Of a stretch of DNA of 64,000 nucleotides, positions 49,911-59,984 are shown piece by piece; within the stretch, counting starts at the first letter, position 1, and each line of letters starts with the position of its first letter. Position numbers and translations under genes: made by a program. Source of the DNA: Marinimicrococcus sp033875255 (lineage in GTDB: Bacteria > Pseudomonadota > Alphaproteobacteria > Geminicoccales > Geminicoccaceae); contig JAWZSN010000017.1 in assembly GCA_033875255.1 (NCBI GenBank), positions 68,469 through 132,468 of the forward strand. The letters run 5' to 3'. The notes beneath the pieces are model-generated. The model was not told the DNA's origin and searched no databases. It saw only the letters and a list, made by a program, of their open reading frames with translations.

Positions 49911-52889
49911 ATGGCGACCTTCACGATTGCCGCGCATCTTCCCTTTCTCGACACGCTGGTGGGCGGCCTCCTCGCCGAGGGCCGGGACGGGCAGCTTGCC
50001 GACACGCTCCTGCTGCTCCCCAGCCGGCGCGCCTGCCTGGCCGTGCGCGACACGTTCCTGCGCCTTTCCGGGGGGCGGCCTCTGCTGCTGCCGCGCATGC
50101 AGCCGATCGGCGAGCTGGATGCCGACGAGCTGCTGCTCGACCCGGCCCGCCAGCTTGCCCTGCCCGACGCCCTGCCGCCGCTGCGCCGCCATCTGCTGCT
50201 GACCCGGCTGGTGCTGGCGCGCGGCAAGGCCGAGGGCGAGATCGCCCACGAGCAGGCGATCAGGCTGGCCGCCGAGCTTGCCCGCTTCCTCGACGAGCTG
50301 CAGACCGAGGAGGTGCCGCTCGACGCCCTCGACCGGCTGGTGCCCGAGGATCTGGCGGAGCACTGGCAGCGCACGCTGTCCTTCCTGCGGATCCTCTCCG
50401 AGGCGTGGCCGGCGATCCTCGCCGAGGAGGGGGCGCTGGACCCGGCGTTGCGCCGGCGCCGCCTGCTCGACGAGGTAGCGGCCCGCTGGCTCGCCGAGCC
50501 GCCCGGGCATCCGGTGATCGCCGCCGGCGTCACCGGCACGATCCCGGCGGTGGCCCGGCTGCTCGCCGCGGTCGCCCGCCTCGACCAGGGCCACGTCGTC
50601 CTGCCCGCCCTCGACACGGCAATGGACGAGGAAGCCTGGCAGGAGGTCGGCCGCAGCCCGACCCACCCGCAGTGGATGCTGCACCGCCTTTTGGGTGTCA
50701 TGAATGTCGACCGCGCCGCCGTGGCTCCCTGGCCGCACGAGGCCGGCACATGCGGCCGCCCCGAACGGGCACGGTTCCTCGCCGAGGTGATGCGTCCCGC
50801 CGGCAGCAGCGAGGCGTGGCAGGAGCTGCCGCCGCCACCCGTCGAGGCGCTGGGCGGCCTGATCGTGAGCGAGGCGCCCGATCTCGTCGGCGAGGCGCTG
50901 CAGGTGGCGCTGCGCTTGCGCGAGGTGCTAGAGACCCCCGGACGCACCGCCGCCCTCGTCACCTCCGACCGCAACCTCGCGCGCCGGGTAGCAGCCGAGC
51001 TCGGCCGTTTCGGCATCCGCGTCGACGACAGCGCCGGCGTACCGCTCGACCAGTCGCCGCCGGGTGGCCTGCTGCTACTCTCGGCGCATCTGGTGGCGAG
51101 CGGCGGTCATCCGGTGACCCTGCTCTCGACCCTCAAGCACCCGCTGGCCCGCGGCCGCAGCGAGCAGGGCACGTTCCGCCGCCGCGTCCGCGCTCTCGAG
51201 CGGACCCTGCTGCGTGGCCCGCGCCCGGCCGGCGGCCTCGACGGCCTGGTGGCCCAGCTCCGCGAGCGCCAGGAGGATGACCGCTGGCCCGCCCCGGTGC
51301 CGCCCGACGAGCTCTTGTCGTGGCTGGAGGAGTTGTGCAGGGCCGCTTTACCGCTGGCCGGGCTGGTGGCGCAGGGCGAGGCGCCGTTCGCGGCCCTGCT
51401 CGAGGCGCACCTCGCGTTCGCCGAGTGGCTCGCCGCCGACGAGGAAGGCGATCCGGGCGAGCTCTGGGCGCAGGAGGCGGGCCTCGCCGCGCACCGTTTC
51501 GTCAACGAGCTGCGCGCTGCCGCCGAGGTGCTGGGCGAGATCCCGACCTCGGCCTACCCGGCCCTCCTGGCCGTGCTGATGGGCAACGAGGCGGTGCGCG
51601 CGCAGCGTCCCGCCCATCCCCGCCTGGCGGTGCTGGGCCAGCTCGAGAGTCGCCTGGCGCGCGCCGACCTCGTCGTGGTCGGCGGCCTCAACGAGGGTGT
51701 CTGGCCGCGCATCGCCGAGAGCGGCCCGTGGCTCAGCCGCGGCATGCGCACGCGGCTCGGCCTGCCGCCGGTCGAGATGGGCATCGGCATCGCCGCCCAC
51801 GACTTCCTGATGAGCGCCTGCGCGCCCGAGGTGCTGCTGTCGCGCGCCGCCAAGGACGAGGGTGGCCAGCCCACCACCCCCTCGCGCTGGCTGGCGCGGC
51901 TCGACGCCGTGCTCAAGGCCACTGCGTCGGCCGGCAACGTCGCCGCCGATCCCGCCTGGAGCGCCTGGAGCCGGACCCTCGACGCGCCGCGTGGCCCGGC
52001 GCGCCCGGTGGCGCGACCCCGCCCCTGCCCGCCGCGCGCGGCCCGCCCGCGTGTCCTGTGGGCCACCGATGTCGAGCGCCTGCTGCGCGATCCCTATTCC
52101 GTCTATGCCCGCCGCATTCTGGGCCTCTCCGCTCTCGACCCGCTGGATGCCGACCCGGGTGCTGCCGAGCGCGGCCAGCTCGTCCATGCGGCGGTCGAGG
52201 ATTTTGTCAGGAAGTGGCCGCACGCGCTGCCTGCGGAGCCGCTCGAAGAGCTTTTGCGGCTGGGCCGCGAGCGCTTCGCCGAGCAGGCCCACCGGCCGCT
52301 GGTGGCAGCCGTCTGGTGGCCGCGCTTCGTGCAGATCGCCCGATGGTTCGTGGCGGTCGAGCGCCAGCGCCGCCTGGAGATCGACGCGGTGCGCGCCGAG
52401 CTCGTGGGCGAACTGGTCGTCGACGGCCCCGGCGGCCCGGTGCGGGTGCGCGCCCGCGCCGACCGTGTGGAGGTGGGCCGGGACGGGCTCCGCGTGGTCG
52501 ACTACAAGACCGGCGTGCTGCCGGCCGCCGAGGAGGTCAGGAACGGCCTCTCGCCCCAGCTTTCCATCGAGGCGGCGATCGCGCTCGAGGGCGGCTTCGC
52601 CGAGGTTCATGAGAGCGGCGTGGCCCAGGTCATGCTGTGGAGCCTCAAGGGCGGCGAGGAGGGTGGCGCGCTGCTCGATCCGGCCCTCTCGCGCGGCAGG
52701 GAGGTGAGGAGCGCCGCCCGGCTTGCCGAAGACGCCAGGGCCGGGCTGGAGAAGCTGGTGCGCTATTTCGACGATCCGGCGGTGCCCTACGTGCCGGTGC
52801 CGCGGCCCGAGGTGGCGCCCCGGTTCAGCGACTACGAGCATCTGGCGCGTGTCGCCGAGTGGCGCGGCTCCGAGGGGGGCGAGGAATGA
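49911..52889 (+). CDS. addB: Double-strand break repair protein AddB
   Basis: 992 residues. It has a degenerate helicase-like N-terminal part (ADTLLLLPSRRACLAVRDTF, where Walker A would be) and a C-terminal RecB-type nuclease domain with LRVVDYKTGVLP. VVVGGLNEGVWPRIAESGPWLSR is the typical AddB motif. With AddA it resects double-strand ends and loads RecA. It starts 12 bases after amgK and overlaps addA as ATGA. Confidence 0.96.
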   Translation: MATFTIAAHLPFLDTLVGGLLAEGRDGQLADTLLLLPSRRACLAVRDTFLRLSGGRPLLLPRMQPIGELDADELLLDPARQLALPDALPPLRRHLLLTRLVLARGKAEGEIAHEQAIRLAAELARFLDELQTEEVPLDALDRLVPEDLAEHWQRTLSFLRILSEAWPAILAEEGALDPALRRRRLLDEVAARWLAEPPGHPVIAAGVTGTIPAVARLLAAVARLDQGHVVLPALDTAMDEEAWQEVGRSPTHPQWMLHRLLGVMNVDRAAVAPWPHEAGTCGRPERARFLAEVMRPAGSSEAWQELPPPPVEALGGLIVSEAPDLVGEALQVALRLREVLETPGRTAALVTSDRNLARRVAAELGRFGIRVDDSAGVPLDQSPPGGLLLLSAHLVASGGHPVTLLSTLKHPLARGRSEQGTFRRRVRALERTLLRGPRPAGGLDGLVAQLRERQEDDRWPAPVPPDELLSWLEELCRAALPLAGLVAQGEAPFAALLEAHLAFAEWLAADEEGDPGELWAQEAGLAAHRFVNELRAAAEVLGEIPTSAYPALLAVLMGNEAVRAQRPAHPRLAVLGQLESRLARADLVVVGGLNEGVWPRIAESGPWLSRGMRTRLGLPPVEMGIGIAAHDFLMSACAPEVLLSRAAKDEGGQPTTPSRWLARLDAVLKATASAGNVAADPAWSAWSRTLDAPRGPARPVARPRPCPPRAARPRVLWATDVERLLRDPYSVYARRILGLSALDPLDADPGAAERGQLVHAAVEDFVRKWPHALPAEPLEELLRLGRERFAEQAHRPLVAAVWWPRFVQIARWFVAVERQRRLEIDAVRAELVGELVVDGPGGPVRVRARADRVEVGRDGLRVVDYKTGVLPAAEEVRNGLSPQLSIEAAIALEGGFAEVHESGVAQVMLWSLKGGEEGGALLDPALSRGREVRSAARLAEDARAGLEKLVRYFDDPAVPYVPVPRPEVAPRFSDYEHLARVAEWRGSEGGEE

Positions 52890-55800
52890 GCCTTCATCCG
52901 CCCACCGCGGCGCAGCGCCGCGCCGCCGATCCGCGCCGCTCGGTGTGGGTCACCGCCAATGCCGGCACCGGCAAGACCCGCGTGCTCACCGACCGGGTGC
53001 TGCGCCTGCTGCTCGACGGGGCGCATCCCGAGAGCATCCTGTGCCTCACCTTCACCAAGGCCGCCGCCGCCGAGATGACCCACCGTCTCGAGCAGAAGCT
53101 GGCCTCCTGGGCCGTCGAGCGCGACGATGCACAGCTCTCGGAGGAGATCGGGGCGCTGAGCGGCGAGCCGCCGCCGGCGGCAGTGCTGGCCCGCGCCCGA
53201 CGCCTCTTCGCCCGGGTCCTCGACCTGCCGCGCGGCCTCGCCATCACCACCATCCACAGCTTCTGCCAGTCGCTGTTGCGCCGCTTCCCGCTGGAGGCGG
53301 GGGTAGCGCCGCATTTCGAGACCATCGACGAGCGCACCACCGCCGAGCTGTTCGTCGAGGCCCGCGAGACGGTGCTGGGGCCCGAGCGCCTGCGCCGGCC
53401 GGCGCTCGCGAGGGCGGTGGAGATGCTGGCCGGCATCCTCACCGACGGCTCGCTCACCGAGGCCCTGGGCGAGGTCATCGGCGACCGGCTCAGGCTCGCC
53501 CGCGCCAAGCGCCGCTTCGGCGGCATCGAGGGGCTTTTGGCGGCCATCGACGAGAAGCTCGAGGCGCCGCCGGGCGTCGAGCCGCACGAGCATGTGCTGT
53601 GCGCCTGCGCGGACGGGATCGTCGACCATGAGGGTCTGCAGGCCGCTGCCAACGCGCTCCTGGCCAGCGGCGTCAACGACCGCAAGCGCGCCGAGCGGAT
53701 CCTGCCCTGGCTCAACGCCGTCCCGGCCGACCGGCTGACGCTCTTCGAGGACTACAAGCGCGCCTTTCTCACCGCCGACGGCGAGGGGATCAAGAACCTC
53801 GCGGCCAAGGCTGTCGAGGACTGGGCGCGCAGCGTGCTGGTGCGCGAGCAGGCGCGTATCCTGCGGGTCTGCGAGCAGCAGAAGGCCATCGCCATCGCGC
53901 GCCGGACCCAGGCGCTGCTGCTCGTGGCCGATTCCGTCATCGAGGTCTACGAGCGCCAGAAGGAGCGGCAGGCGCTGCTCGACTATGACGACCTGATCGA
54001 GCGCGCCCGGGCCCTGCTGGCCGACCCGCAGCGCACCGAATGGGTGTTCTACAAGCTCGACCAGAGCATCGATCATGTGCTGGTCGACGAGGCCCAGGAC
54101 ACGAGCCCGGCCCAGTGGGAGATCATCGAGCGGCTGACCGACGAGTTCTTCGCCGGCGAGGGGGCGAGCGACCGACCGCGCACGCTCTTCGTGGTGGGCG
54201 ACGAGAAACAGTCGATCTACAGCTTCCAGGGGGCCGATCTCGCCAATTTCCGCGCCGTCCGCGCCCGCATCCTGGAGCGTGCCGCGGCCGCCGGGCGGCC
54301 GGTCGCCGGGGAGACACTCGATCTCTCCTTCCGCTCGGTGGCAGCGGTGCTCGAGACGGTCGACCGGGTGCTGGCCCTGCCCGCCCTCACCCCGGCCGCC
54401 GTCCAGCCCGGCGAGCGGGTGCAGCACGATACGGTGCGCCGCAACCAGGCGGGTCTCGTGGAGCTTCTGCCGCTGGCCGAGCCCGGCCAGCGCGAGGGCA
54501 TCGAGACGAGCTGGCCGCTGCCCAGCGAGCCGCGCATCGTCGACGAGCCGCAGCGCCGCGTGGCCGAGGCGGTGGCCCGCACGATCCGCCGCTGGCTCGA
54601 CGAGGGCGAGCCGCTGGAAGCGCTCGGCCGGCCGCTGCGGCCCGGCGACATCCTCGTGCTGGTCTCGCGCCGCGGCACCGTGCAGGACCTGCTGATCCGG
54701 GCCCTCAAACGCCACGATGTGCCGGTCGCCGGTGCCGACCGGCTGGCGCTGGGCGAGCACATCGCGGTGATGGATCTGGTGGCCCTGGGCCGTGCCATCC
54801 TGCTGCCCGAGGACGATCTGAACCTTGCCGCCCTTCTCAAGAGCCCGCTTTTGGGACTGGGCGAGGAAGAGCTCTTCGAGCTTTGCTGGCAGCGGGGCCA
54901 GACGAGCCTGATGGAGCGGTTGCGCGCCTTTGCCCGCGACCATGGCAGGGCTTTCGCGGTTGCCTACGAGCGGCTGGCGGGGTGGAGCCGGCGCGCCGAC
55001 TTCATGCCGCCCTTCGAGTTCTTCACCCGGGTGCTGGGCGAGGATGGCGGCCGCCGGCGGCTCCTCGAGCGCCTCGGTCCCGATGCCGCCGAGCCCATCG
55101 AGGCGTTTTTGGGCCAGGCGCTGGCCTATGAGCGCGGCCATCCCTCCTCGCTGGAGGGCTTCCTGCACTGGCTCACCCTCGACGACCAGCAGCTCAAGCG
55201 CGACCCCGAGCAGGCCCAGGACCTGGTGAGGGTAATGACCGTGCACGGCTCGAAGGGGCTCGAGGCGCCGGTGGTGATCCTGGCCGACGCCGGACCGCAG
55301 CAGTCGGCCCGGAGCGGCCGGTTGGTGTGGTGCCAGGAGGACGATCTGCCCTTGTGGCGTGCCTCGAAGGAGCAGCGCGAGCCGGTCAGCGAGGCAGCTT
55401 GTGCGGATCTGGAGCGGCGCCAGCAGGAGGAGCGGCTGCGGCTGCTCTACGTGGCCCTCACCCGCGCCCGCGACCGGCTCTGCATCACCGGCTGGGAGAC
55501 CCGTAACGGCGATCTCGATGCCTGCTGGCACGGCCTCGCGCGGCAGGCGCTGCAGGCCGACGAGCGCGCCGTGCCGATCACGGTGGAGATCGGCCGCAGC
55601 CTTTCCGGCGAGGGCCGGCGTCTGGCGCTGGGTGCTGCGGCACCGCCGGCGCCGGCATTGCCGCAGGAAGCGCCCCCGGCACGCGCCCTGCCTGCATGGG
55701 CCGCCAGCGCTGCGCCGGAGGAGCCGACCCCCTCGCGCCCGCTCGCCCCCTCCCGGCTCGGCGCCGACGAGCCACCGCCACGCGCCTCCTCGGGCGTCGA

Positions 55801-56347
55801 GGCGGCCGGCCGCTATCGCTTCGGGCTCCTTGCCCACAAGCTCCTCCAGCTCGCACCGGCCTTGCCGGAGACGGAGCGGCCGGCAGCGATCTCGGGCTAT
55901 CTCGAGAGAAACGCCCGCGACCTCGACGCCGCCACCCGCCAGCGGCTGGCCCGGGAGGTGCTGGGCGTGATGGCGCTACCCGAGCTGGCGCCGGTCTTCT
56001 CCCCGGCGGCCCGCGCCGAGCAGGCGATCGCCGGGCTGCTCGGCCAGACCGCCGTATCGGGCCAGATCGACCGGCTGCTGGTGACCGAGAAGGAGGTGGT
56101 GCTGGTCGACTTCAAGACCGGACGGGCGCCGCCCGCTGGCGCCGATGGGACGTCCGGGGCCATGCCCGGAGCCTATGTGAGGCAGATGGCCGCGTACCGG
56201 GCCCTGCTGCGCCGGCTCTATCCCGGCCGCGATGTCCGCTGTGCGCTGGTCTGGACGGAGAACGGCACGGTCACCTGGCTGCCTGCACCGCTCCTCGACG
56301 AGGTGGAAAGCCGGCTCGCAGGGCTGCCCGCCGCCACCGCTCCTTGA
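52886..56347 (+). CDS. addA: Double-strand break repair helicase AddA
   Basis: 1153 residues. UvrD-type helicase motifs in order: Walker A TANAGTGKTRVLTDR (about 23-37), FTKAAAAEM, TIHSFCQSLLRRFP, VLVDEAQDTSPAQWEII, VVGDEKQSIYSFQGAD, MTVHGSKGLEAPVVIL and YVALTRARDRL. A C-terminal RecB-family nuclease domain carries VVLVDFKTGRAP. A proline/alanine-rich linker of about 100 residues joins the two parts. It works with AddB. Confidence 0.97.
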   Translation: MSLHPPTAAQRRAADPRRSVWVTANAGTGKTRVLTDRVLRLLLDGAHPESILCLTFTKAAAAEMTHRLEQKLASWAVERDDAQLSEEIGALSGEPPPAAVLARARRLFARVLDLPRGLAITTIHSFCQSLLRRFPLEAGVAPHFETIDERTTAELFVEARETVLGPERLRRPALARAVEMLAGILTDGSLTEALGEVIGDRLRLARAKRRFGGIEGLLAAIDEKLEAPPGVEPHEHVLCACADGIVDHEGLQAAANALLASGVNDRKRAERILPWLNAVPADRLTLFEDYKRAFLTADGEGIKNLAAKAVEDWARSVLVREQARILRVCEQQKAIAIARRTQALLLVADSVIEVYERQKERQALLDYDDLIERARALLADPQRTEWVFYKLDQSIDHVLVDEAQDTSPAQWEIIERLTDEFFAGEGASDRPRTLFVVGDEKQSIYSFQGADLANFRAVRARILERAAAAGRPVAGETLDLSFRSVAAVLETVDRVLALPALTPAAVQPGERVQHDTVRRNQAGLVELLPLAEPGQREGIETSWPLPSEPRIVDEPQRRVAEAVARTIRRWLDEGEPLEALGRPLRPGDILVLVSRRGTVQDLLIRALKRHDVPVAGADRLALGEHIAVMDLVALGRAILLPEDDLNLAALLKSPLLGLGEEELFELCWQRGQTSLMERLRAFARDHGRAFAVAYERLAGWSRRADFMPPFEFFTRVLGEDGGRRRLLERLGPDAAEPIEAFLGQALAYERGHPSSLEGFLHWLTLDDQQLKRDPEQAQDLVRVMTVHGSKGLEAPVVILADAGPQQSARSGRLVWCQEDDLPLWRASKEQREPVSEAACADLERRQQEERLRLLYVALTRARDRLCITGWETRNGDLDACWHGLARQALQADERAVPITVEIGRSLSGEGRRLALGAAAPPAPALPQEAPPARALPAWAASAAPEEPTPSRPLAPSRLGADEPPPRASSGVEAAGRYRFGLLAHKLLQLAPALPETERPAAISGYLERNARDLDAATRQRLAREVLGVMALPELAPVFSPAARAEQAIAGLLGQTAVSGQIDRLLVTEKEVVLVDFKTGRAPPAGADGTSGAMPGAYVRQMAAYRALLRRLYPGRDVRCALVWTENGTVTWLPAPLLDEVESRLAGLPAATAP

Positions 56348-56430
56348 CGGAGGCGACGCGCGACCCCTAATTTCCGGCGCAAGATGGAGCCTTGCGGGCT
56401 TCACGGATTCACAAGATACGGACGGCGACG

Positions 56431-56751
56431 ATGCCCATCATCCAGGCCACCGACACCTCGTTCGAGAAGGACGTGCTCAAGGCCGAGAAGCCGGTGGTGG
56501 TCGACTTCTGGGCCGAATGGTGCGGCCCCTGCAAGATGATCGCACCCATCCTCGAGGAGCTCGCCGCCGAGATGGGCGAGACGGTCCAGGTGGTGAAGGT
56601 CAACATCGACGAGAACCCTCTCACCCCGACCAAGTATGGCGTGCGCGGCATCCCGACGCTGATGCTGTTCAAGAACGGCACGGTCGCCGCCACCAAGGTC
56701 GGCGCCCTGCCCAAGCGCCAGCTCGTCGAGTGGGTCCAGCAGAGCGTCTGA
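56431..56751 (+). CDS. trxA: Thioredoxin
   Basis: 106 residues, single thioredoxin fold. Active site WCGPC with cysteines at 31 and 34 in FWAEWCGPCKMIAP; cis-proline in GVRGIPTLMLFKNG. It reduces cytoplasmic disulfides. It follows addA by 83 bases, a conserved alphaproteobacterial neighbour, and ends at a strong terminator. Confidence 0.97.
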   Translation: MPIIQATDTSFEKDVLKAEKPVVVDFWAEWCGPCKMIAPILEELAAEMGETVQVVKVNIDENPLTPTKYGVRGIPTLMLFKNGTVAATKVGALPKRQLVEWVQQSV

Positions 56752-56773
56752 GCCCTCCCGCCAGCCCTGGGCT

Positions 56774-56813
56774 GAAACGAAAGCACCCCGCGCGAGCGGG
56801 GTGTTCTCGTTTC
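56774..56813. terminator. Terminator after trxA
   Basis: Long hairpin: outer arms GAAACGA / TCGTTTC and inner CACCCCGC / GCGGGGTG closed by a GCGA tetraloop. The outer arms supply a T-containing tail on either strand, so it can serve both trxA and the convergent ThDP gene. Confidence 0.85.
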
Positions 56814-56819
56814 AAGGGA

Positions 56820-56848
56820 GCGCCGCCCCGGCAGGAGCGGCGCCTTTC
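56820..56848. terminator. Second terminator hairpin after trxA
   Basis: GCGCCGC / GCGGCGC stem, followed on the plus strand by CTTTC. It lies four bases from the stop of the convergent ThDP enzyme gene and probably acts on both strands. Confidence 0.6.
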
Positions 56849-56852
56849 AGGC

Positions 56853-58532
56853 TCAGCGGCCGGCGGCGAGCGCCTCGGCGCGGATCTCCGAGAGCGTGGC
56901 TTTGGGCGTGAGCGCCTCGGGGTCGATCACCAGCTCGATCAGCGCCGGCCGGCCGGCGGCCATCGCCTCCTCGAAGGCGGCCGGGAAATCCTCGGTGCGC
57001 CGCACCGTGGCGCCATGCGCACCATAGGCTCGGGCCAGCGCCGCGAAGTCGGGATTGTGCAGCTCGGTGCCCGAGACACGGGTCGGGAAGTCGCGCTCCT
57101 GGTGCATGCGGATCGTGCCGTACATGCCGTTGTTGACGACCAGGATCACGAGCTCCTTGACCCCGTACTGCATGGCCGTGGCAAGCTCCTGACCGTGCAT
57201 CATGAAGCAGCCGTCGCCGGCGAAGCAGACGGTCGGCCGGTCCGGGAAGGCGATCTTGGCGCCGACCGCAGCGGGCAGGCCGTAGCCCATCGAGCCCGAG
57301 GTCGGGGCAAGCTGGGTCTTGAAGCCGCGATAGCTGTAGAAGCGGTGGACCCACACGCAGTAGTTGCCGGCACCGTTGGCGATGATCGTGTCGGCCGGCA
57401 GACGGTCGCGCAGCCAGGTCATGACCTCGCCCATCTGCAGGTCGCCCGGCGTGGCCTTGGGCTGGCGCCAGGCAAGATAGCTCTCGCGCATGGTGCGCAC
57501 GCCCTGCGCCCAGGGCCTGTTCTCGACCGGCTCCATCTCGGCCAGCGCCCTGGCGATGCCCGGCATGCTGGCGACCATCCCCAGCTCGGGCTGGTAGACC
57601 CGACCGACCTCCTCGGGGTCGTTGTGGATGTGAACCAGCGGCACGCCCGGATCGGGAATGCCCAGGAGCGTGTAGCCCTGGGTCGCCATCTCGGAGAGGC
57701 GGGTGCCGATGGCGATCACCAGGTCGGCGCTCTTGATCCGCTCGACCAGCTTCGGGTTCGGGCCGATGGCGATGTCGCCGATATAGCAGGGATTCTCGTT
57801 ATCGAGCAGATCCTGGCGCCGGAAGCCGCAGGCCGTCGGCAGCTCGTTGGCCTCGATGAAGCGGCGGATGTCGGCGACCGCCTCCTGGCTCCAGCCGCCG
57901 CCGCCGAGGATCACCACCGGCCGCTCGACCTTGTCCAGCATGGCATGGAGCCGCGCCATGTCCTGAGGAGCGGGCCAGGACTGCGGCGTGCGGTAGGGGC
58001 GGCCGTCATCGACCGCGGCGCGGTCGAGCAGCATGTCCTCGGGCAGCGCCAGGACCACGGGGCCGGGCCGGCCGGTGGTGGCGGTCACGAAGGCGCGGTG
58101 GACCAACTCGGGGATCCGCGCGACGTCGTCGATCTCCGCCACCCATTTGGCCATCTTGCCGAACATCGCCCGGTAGTCGATCTCCTGAAACGCCTCGCGC
58201 TCGCGGGTCGACCGGTCGATCTGGCCGATGAAGAGGATCATCGGCGTGCTGTCCTGGCTGGCGATGTGCAGCCCGGCGCTGGCGTTGGTGGCCCCCGGAC
58301 CGCGGGTCACGAAGGCGATGCCGGGCTTGCCCGTGAGCTTGCCGTAGGCCTCGGCCATCATCGCCGTGCCGCCTTCCTGGCGGCAGATGGTGTAGCGGAT
58401 CTCGGGCACGTCGTGGAGCGCGTCCAGCACCGCGAGATAGCTCTCGCCGGGCACGCCATAGCAGATGTCGACGCCGTGGATGCGCAGCTGGTCCACGAGG
58501 ATCTGGCCGCCGTGCCGCCGGTTGTCGCTCAT
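56853..58532 (-). CDS. Thiamine diphosphate-dependent enzyme, acetolactate synthase-like
   Basis: 559 residues, three-domain POX/ALS layout. The catalytic glutamate lies in CRQEGGTAMMAEAYGKLTG (about 51-69). The middle domain has VERPVVILGGGGWS. The ThDP/Mg site is FAGDGCFMMHGQELATAMQ ending in VVNNGMYGTIRM. It lacks a neighbouring ilvN regulatory subunit, so it is probably not the biosynthetic acetolactate synthase; oxo-acid decarboxylase or lyase activity is as likely. Divergent from larA with a 159-base gap, suggesting shared control. Confidence 0.85.
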   Translation of the reverse strand: MSDNRRHGGQILVDQLRIHGVDICYGVPGESYLAVLDALHDVPEIRYTICRQEGGTAMMAEAYGKLTGKPGIAFVTRGPGATNASAGLHIASQDSTPMILFIGQIDRSTREREAFQEIDYRAMFGKMAKWVAEIDDVARIPELVHRAFVTATTGRPGPVVLALPEDMLLDRAAVDDGRPYRTPQSWPAPQDMARLHAMLDKVERPVVILGGGGWSQEAVADIRRFIEANELPTACGFRRQDLLDNENPCYIGDIAIGPNPKLVERIKSADLVIAIGTRLSEMATQGYTLLGIPDPGVPLVHIHNDPEEVGRVYQPELGMVASMPGIARALAEMEPVENRPWAQGVRTMRESYLAWRQPKATPGDLQMGEVMTWLRDRLPADTIIANGAGNYCVWVHRFYSYRGFKTQLAPTSGSMGYGLPAAVGAKIAFPDRPTVCFAGDGCFMMHGQELATAMQYGVKELVILVVNNGMYGTIRMHQERDFPTRVSGTELHNPDFAALARAYGAHGATVRRTEDFPAAFEEAMAAGRPALIELVIDPEALTPKATLSEIRAEALAAGR

Positions 58533-58588
58533 CCCGTCCTCCGTCTTCGAACCGTTCTGGAGCAGGGCTTAGCCGGTTCGGGCCATGG

Positions 58589-58659
58589 AGGATAGGGCGC
58601 AGCACGGGGGTCCGCCCTGCCCTTGGCTGTGGTCTCGGCGGCGGCCGGGGGGCTATGAT
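58589..58659. promoter_or_regulatory. Divergent promoter region of the ThDP gene and the lar operon
   Basis: TATGAT (58654-58659) resembles a plus-strand -10 box 33 bases before the larA start, without a clear -35. On the minus strand TATCCT (58594-58589) is a possible -10 for the ThDP gene. No obvious operator was seen. Confidence 0.3.
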
Positions 58660-58691
58660 GGAAGCAGGGCAAGAAGCAGCATGGCGCGACG

Positions 58692-59984
58692 ATGAGCGAG
58701 CAGACGATCGAGCTACTTTACGGCAAGGGCACGGTGCGCCTGACGCCGCCTCCGGGCAGCCGCCCGACGGTGATCCGCAAGCATGTCATGCCGGTGCTGC
58801 CCGATCCGGCGGGCGCCGTGCGCGAGGCCCTGGCCCGGCCGGTCGCGACGCCGCCGCTGGCCGAGCTCGCACGCGGCAAGCGCTCGGCCTGCATTCTCAT
58901 CTGCGACATCACCCGGCCGGTGCCCAACGGCCTGTTCCTGCGGCCGATGATCGAGACCCTGATGGAGGCCGGCGTGCCCCGCGAGGCGATCAGCATCGTC
59001 GTCGCCACCGGCCTGCACCGCCCCAACGAAGGCACCGAGCTGGTCGAGCTGGTGGGCGATCCCTGGGTGCTCGACCATGTGGCGGTCCACAATCACTTCG
59101 CGACCCGCGACGAGGATCACGTCTTTCTCGGCCGGACCCGCACCCGCGGCACCGAGGTCGGCATCGACCGGCGCTTCGTGGAGGCCGAGCTCAAGATCGC
59201 CACCGGCCTGGTCGAGCCGCATTTCATGGCCGGCTGGTCGGGAGGCAGGAAGGTCATCGCCCCCGGCGTCGCCCACGCACGGACCATCACCACCTTCCAC
59301 AACAGCGCCTTCATGGCCGACCCCTGCGCCGCCAACTGCGTGCTCGAGGGCAACCCGCTCCACGAGGAGCAGCTCCAGATCGTCGGGATGCTGGGCGGCG
59401 CCTACGCCCTCAACACGGTGATCGACGAGCACCGCCGCCTGGCCTTCGTCAATTTCGGCGAGATCGTGCAGAGCCATCTCGAGGCGGTGGCCTTCGTGCG
59501 CGGCTATGCAGCGGTCGAGGTGAAGCGGCGCTTCAAGACGGTGGTCACCAGCGCTGCCGGCTACCCGCTCGACAAGACCTACTACCAGACGGTCAAGGGC
59601 ATGGTGGGCCCGCTGGATATCCTCGAGCCCGGCGGCGATCTCATCATCGCCTCGGCCTGCTCGGAGGGACTGGGCTCGAGACATTATGTCGAGGCCCAAC
59701 GCCGCCTCGTGGCCCAAGGGGTCGAGGGCTTCTGGGAAGGCATCCGCGACAAGCCGCATGCCGACATCGACGAGTGGCAGACGCAGATGCAGCTCAAGCC
59801 CATGCGGACCGGCACCGTGCATCTCCACAGCGACGGGCTCGACGCCGCACAGATGGCGCTCACCGGCGTCGTGCCGGTAGCCGACCTCGACGCGGCGCTG
59901 GCCGAGAGCCTGCGCCGCCACGGCGAGGACAGCTTTGCGGTGGTGCCCGAGGGCCCCTATGTGGTGCCGATCCATGGCGGTTGA
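58692..59984 (+). CDS. larA: Nickel-pincer-dependent lactate racemase family protein LarA
   Basis: 430 residues. Residues matching the known LarA site are visible: His109 in ATGLHRPNEG and His177 in VEPHFMAGWSGG as the acid/base pair, Lys187 in GGRKVI as the pincer attachment, and His203 in TFHNSAF as nickel ligand; the Lys-His spacing of 16 equals that of the characterised enzyme. LarA homologs racemise or epimerise various 2-hydroxyacids, so lactate is not proven. The start ATG 58692 has only a weak ribosome site. Followed by the cofactor genes larC, larE and larB. Confidence 0.94.
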   Translation: MSEQTIELLYGKGTVRLTPPPGSRPTVIRKHVMPVLPDPAGAVREALARPVATPPLAELARGKRSACILICDITRPVPNGLFLRPMIETLMEAGVPREAISIVVATGLHRPNEGTELVELVGDPWVLDHVAVHNHFATRDEDHVFLGRTRTRGTEVGIDRRFVEAELKIATGLVEPHFMAGWSGGRKVIAPGVAHARTITTFHNSAFMADPCAANCVLEGNPLHEEQLQIVGMLGGAYALNTVIDEHRRLAFVNFGEIVQSHLEAVAFVRGYAAVEVKRRFKTVVTSAAGYPLDKTYYQTVKGMVGPLDILEPGGDLIIASACSEGLGSRHYVEAQRRLVAQGVEGFWEGIRDKPHADIDEWQTQMQLKPMRTGTVHLHSDGLDAAQMALTGVVPVADLDAALAESLRRHGEDSFAVVPEGPYVVPIHGG

